Shown here piece by piece: positions 61,263 to 64,000 of a DNA stretch of 64,000 bases; position 1 is the stretch's first letter; each line of letters opens with the position of its first letter. The DNA is from Streptomyces sp. WM4235 (GTDB lineage Bacteria > Actinomycetota > Actinomycetes > Streptomycetales > Streptomycetaceae). The notes under the pieces were generated by a model. The model was not told the DNA's origin. It was given only the letters and a program-made list of their open reading frames with translations, and ran no database searches. Both the position numbers and the translations under genes were made by a program. Location: positions 62,001-126,000 of the forward strand of contig NZ_LGDE01000447.1 in the NCBI RefSeq assembly GCF_001279725.1, given 5' to 3'.

Positions 61263-63209
61263 ATGCGCCCCAAAGAGCCCGAGTGGTCCCCATCGAAAGA
61301 AGCCCTCGACCCCAACCGACCCGCACCGGCGGACCAGCCTCGTGAGCTGCGCCGCATCGTTTCCCTCTTCCGGCCCTACCGCGGTCGGCTCGCCGTCGTC
61401 GGCGCGCTCGTCGGCGCCTCCTCCCTCGTCGGCGTCGCCTCGCCGTTCCTGCTGAGGGAGATCCTGGACGTCGCGATCCCCCAGGGGCGGACCGGACTGC
61501 TGAGCCTGCTGGCGCTCGGCATGATCCTCACCGCGGTCGTCACCAGCGTCTTCGGCGTGCTCCAGACCCTCATATCCACCACCGTCGGCCAGCGCGTCAT
61601 GCACGACCTGCGCACCGCCGTGTACGCCCAGCTCCAGCGGATGCCGTTGGCCTTCTTCACCCGCACCCGCACCGGCGAGGTGCAGTCCCGCATCGCCAAC
61701 GACATCGGCGGCATGCAGGCCACCGTCACCTCCACCGCCACCTCCCTCGTCTCGAACCTGACGGCCGTGATCGCCTCGGTCGTGGCCATGCTCGCGCTGG
61801 ACTGGCGCCTGACGCTCGTCTCGCTCCTGCTGCTCCCCGTCTTCGTGTGGATCAGTCGGCGGGTGGGCCGCGAGCGCAAGCGGATCACGACGCAGCGGCA
61901 GAAGCAGATGGCCTCCATGGCGGCGACGGTCACGGAGTCGCTCTCGGTCAGCGGCATCCTGCTCGGCCGGACCATGGGGCGCGCCGACTCGTTGACGCGT
62001 TCCTTCTCGGAGGAGTCCGAGAAGCTCGTCGGCCTCGAAGTGCGCTCCAGCATGGCCGGGCGCTGGCGGATGTCCACCATCGGCATCGTCATGGCCGCCA
62101 TGCCCGCGCTCATCTACTGGGCGGCGGGCATCGCCCTGCAGACCGGCTCCCCCTCGCTGTCCGTCGGTACCCTCGTCGCCTTCGTCACCCTCCAGCAGGG
62201 CCTGTTCCGGCCCGCCGTGAGCCTCCTGTCGACCGGCGTGCAGATCCAGACCTCGCTCGCGCTGTTCGCCCGGATCTTCGAGTACCTCGACCTGCCGGTG
62301 GACATCACCGAGCGCCCGGACCCCGTACGGCTGGAGCGCGCCAAGGGCGAGGTTCGGCTGGAGGACGTGCACTTCGCGTACGAGGCCAAGAACGGCCCCA
62401 CCCTGTCGGCGATCGACATCACCGTGCCGGCGGGCGGCTCCCTCGCGGTGGTCGGCCCGACCGGTTCCGGCAAGAGCACCCTGAGCTATCTGGTGCCCCG
62501 GCTCTACGACGTGACCGGCGGGCGGGTGGTCCTCGACGGAGTGGACGTGCGCGACCTGGACTTCGACTCGCTGGCCCGGTCCATCGGCGTGGTCTCCCAG
62601 GAGACCTACCTCTTCCACGCCTCGGTCGCCGAGAACCTGCGCTTCGCCAAGCCCGACGCCACCGACGAGGAGATCGTCGAGGCGGCCCGCGCGGCCCAGA
62701 TCCACGAACACATCGATTCGCTGCCCGACGGATACGACACCCTCGTCGGCGAACGCGGCTACCGCTTCTCGGGCGGCGAGAAGCAGCGCCTGGCCATCGC
62801 CCGCACGATCCTGCGCGACCCGCCGGTGCTGATCCTCGACGAGGCCACCAGCGCGCTCGACACCCGTACGGAGCATGCGGTGCAGCGGGCCATCGACAAC
62901 CTCTCCGCGGGCCGCACCACCATCACCATCGCCCATCGCCTCTCCACCGTTCGCGACGCCGACCAGATCGTCGTACTGGACGCCGGTCGAATAGCCGAGC
63001 GGGGAACGCACGAGGAACTCCTGAAGGCCGACGGCCGGTACGCCGCGCTCGTCCGGCGAGACCGGGACGCCGCCGTGCTGCCGGAGGGTGCCGTGAACGA
63101 GAAGGCCGTGAACGACACGGTCAAGGGTGAGACGGTCAAGGGTGAGACGGTCAAGGCGGCCAAGGGTGAGACGTTCGGCGACGCCGTACCGACCCCGGTA
63201 AACGTGTGA
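61263..63209 (+). CDS. ABC exporter (TMD-NBD), MarR-controlled
   Basis: A 648-aa exporter with a six-TM domain (GRLAVVGALVGASSLVGVASPFLLREILDVAIPQG onward) and a canonical NBD: Walker A GPTGSGKST, Q-loop VSQETYLFH, signature FSGGEKQRLAIARTIL, Walker B VLILDEATSALD and H-loop TIAHRLSTV. The C-terminal 40 residues contain a KGETVKGETVKAAKGET repeat tail. ATG 61263 has AGAAGGAGG upstream; a frame start at 61224 lies inside the operator. It likely acts as a homodimer to export an unknown compound sensed by MarR. Confidence 0.92.
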   Translation: MRPKEPEWSPSKEALDPNRPAPADQPRELRRIVSLFRPYRGRLAVVGALVGASSLVGVASPFLLREILDVAIPQGRTGLLSLLALGMILTAVVTSVFGVLQTLISTTVGQRVMHDLRTAVYAQLQRMPLAFFTRTRTGEVQSRIANDIGGMQATVTSTATSLVSNLTAVIASVVAMLALDWRLTLVSLLLLPVFVWISRRVGRERKRITTQRQKQMASMAATVTESLSVSGILLGRTMGRADSLTRSFSEESEKLVGLEVRSSMAGRWRMSTIGIVMAAMPALIYWAAGIALQTGSPSLSVGTLVAFVTLQQGLFRPAVSLLSTGVQIQTSLALFARIFEYLDLPVDITERPDPVRLERAKGEVRLEDVHFAYEAKNGPTLSAIDITVPAGGSLAVVGPTGSGKSTLSYLVPRLYDVTGGRVVLDGVDVRDLDFDSLARSIGVVSQETYLFHASVAENLRFAKPDATDEEIVEAARAAQIHEHIDSLPDGYDTLVGERGYRFSGGEKQRLAIARTILRDPPVLILDEATSALDTRTEHAVQRAIDNLSAGRTTITIAHRLSTVRDADQIVVLDAGRIAERGTHEELLKADGRYAALVRRDRDAAVLPEGAVNEKAVNDTVKGETVKGETVKAAKGETFGDAVPTPVNV

Positions 63210-63272
63210 CCATATGACCGGAAGGTGGGTGAGATGACGGAAATGCGGCAGTTCGCGGGTTAACGTGCCCGC

Positions 63273-64000
63273 ATGCGTCATGAAGATCTGCCGCCACAGC
63301 GCCACCCCCGGCTCACCCGCCGGGGCAGGCTGGCGCTCCTCTTCGGCACGTTGCTCGGGCTCGGGGCCGCAGTCCTGATTCCGCTGCTGCCGGGCGAGAA
63401 AGTGCCGGAGAAACCACGCCAGTTGCTGATTCCCGAAGGCCGGCGGGCCCCGCAGGTCTACGCCGCCGTGGACAGCGCGCTCAAACTTCCCGCGGGATCC
63501 ACGAAGTCGGCGGTGGCGACGGCCGGCCTGGCCCTCCCCCCGGAGGCCAAGGGCAACCCGGAGGGGTATCTCTTCCCGGCGACGTACCCGGTGACCTCGA
63601 AGTCCACTCCGGCGTCGGTGCTCGCGTACATGGTGCGGACGGCGAACGGAAAGCTGGCCACCAAGGCCGTCGCGGACGGTGCCAAGGCCCACGGAATGAC
63701 CCCGTACCAGACGGCCACCCTCGCCAGCATCATCGAGGCGGAGGCCGACACCCGTGCGGACATGGGCAAGGTGGCACGGGTGGTCCACAACCGGTTGGCG
63801 AAGTCGATGCCGCTCCAGATGGACTCCACCATCAACTACGCGCTGAACCGCAACACGGTGGACACCAAACTGAGCGAGACGAAGATCGACAGTCCCTTCA
63901 ACACGTACGAACGTCAGGGCCTGCCGCCCACGCCGATCGACAGCCCCGGACTGGAGGCGATGGCGGCGGCCGTCGCCCCGACTCCCGGGGACTGGCTGTT
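63273..64000 (+). CDS. MltG/YceG-family endolytic transglycosylase-like protein (partial)
   Basis: A single N-terminal membrane anchor (RGRLALLFGTLLGLGAAVLIPLLPG) is followed by a YceG-like domain with NPEGYLFPATYPV, the catalytic-Glu motif ASIIEAEADTRADMGKVARVVHNRL and MPLQMDSTINYALNR, then FNTYERQGLPPTPIDSPGLEA. The reading frame runs off the end of the window. No ribosome site precedes ATG 63273; TAACGT (63261-63266) could be a -10 box, so a leaderless start is possible. The usual MltG is longer at the N-terminus (LysM); this one is a short form. It cuts nascent peptidoglycan strands. Confidence 0.88.
   Translation, partial: MRHEDLPPQRHPRLTRRGRLALLFGTLLGLGAAVLIPLLPGEKVPEKPRQLLIPEGRRAPQVYAAVDSALKLPAGSTKSAVATAGLALPPEAKGNPEGYLFPATYPVTSKSTPASVLAYMVRTANGKLATKAVADGAKAHGMTPYQTATLASIIEAEADTRADMGKVARVVHNRLAKSMPLQMDSTINYALNRNTVDTKLSETKIDSPFNTYERQGLPPTPIDSPGLEAMAAAVAPTPGDWL

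Noticed and set aside
61203..63788. An 861-codon minus-strand frame
   Set aside because: It is antisense to an intact ABC exporter and an MltG-like gene, with no domain match.

Overview
The window is high-GC, densely coded DNA from a Streptomyces-type actinomycete. The evidence is the extreme third-position GC, frequent GTG starts with GGAGG-type ribosome sites, a WhiJ-like XRE regulator beside an RsbW-like ATPase, a cvn conservon (roadblock, DUF742, small GTPase) and the small Streptomyces families DUF5999 and DUF6397. From memory, the order urease - Tap-like peptidase - pfkA - murT/gatD - def resembles the S. coelicolor SCO12xx region. I see no rRNA, tRNA, CRISPR array, insertion sequence or prophage.

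Layout. 1-1.7 kb: XRE/DUF5753 regulator (cut by the window edge) divergent from a HATPase anti-sigma-like protein, then a VOC protein. 2.0-6.6 kb: urease operon ureABCFGD without ureE. 6.8-16.6 kb: housekeeping and envelope genes: secreted peptidase, PlsC, CtaG-like protein, phosphofructokinase, MurT/GatD (lipid II amidation), peptide deformylase, and a TetR/acyl-CoA dehydrogenase pair with two palindromic operators. 16.7-21.5 kb: small and hypothetical proteins, a STAND ATPase without a DNA-binding domain, and a fibronectin-III lipoprotein. 21.7-27.1 kb: a nikABCDE-type nickel ABC importer operon headed by a near-consensus Nur box. 27.2-40.2 kb: secreted proteins (a propeller-like protein, an M19-dipeptidase-like protein with a discoidin domain), a molybdopterin oxidoreductase with a membrane cytochrome b partner, aldehyde dehydrogenase, TetR and GAF regulators, DUF2236 and a methyltransferase. 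40.3-46.4 kb: an MHYT membrane sensor, the cvnABCD conservon, a PPOX protein and a second roadblock protein. 46.6-52.4 kb: DUF6397, YchJ, TesB thioesterase, a DUF3516 helicase and a membrane hydrolase. 52.5-64 kb: a secreted HAF-repeat protein, a heterodimeric ABC exporter with one degenerate ATP site, a FAD/Fe-S D-lactate-dehydrogenase-like protein, a MarR/ABC exporter pair, and an MltG-like transglycosylase cut by the window end.

How the parts work together. The most coherent theme is nickel. Urease is a nickel enzyme, its maturation set here lacks UreE but has a His-rich UreG, and about 15 kb away is a nickel importer with a Nur-type operator. That operator lies in the region shared with the divergent lipoprotein/STAND pair, which could therefore be metal-responsive too (inference). 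The second theme is signalling through the conservon. Its neighbourhood holds a membrane MHYT protein with conserved Met/His motifs just upstream and a close second copy of the roadblock protein just downstream.

No clearly undescribed multi-gene system could be proved from sequence alone. The least explained items are three independent 27-bp (9-codon) tandem duplications inside the nik operon, the HAF-repeat gene that runs through its own terminator, and the lipoprotein/STAND pair.
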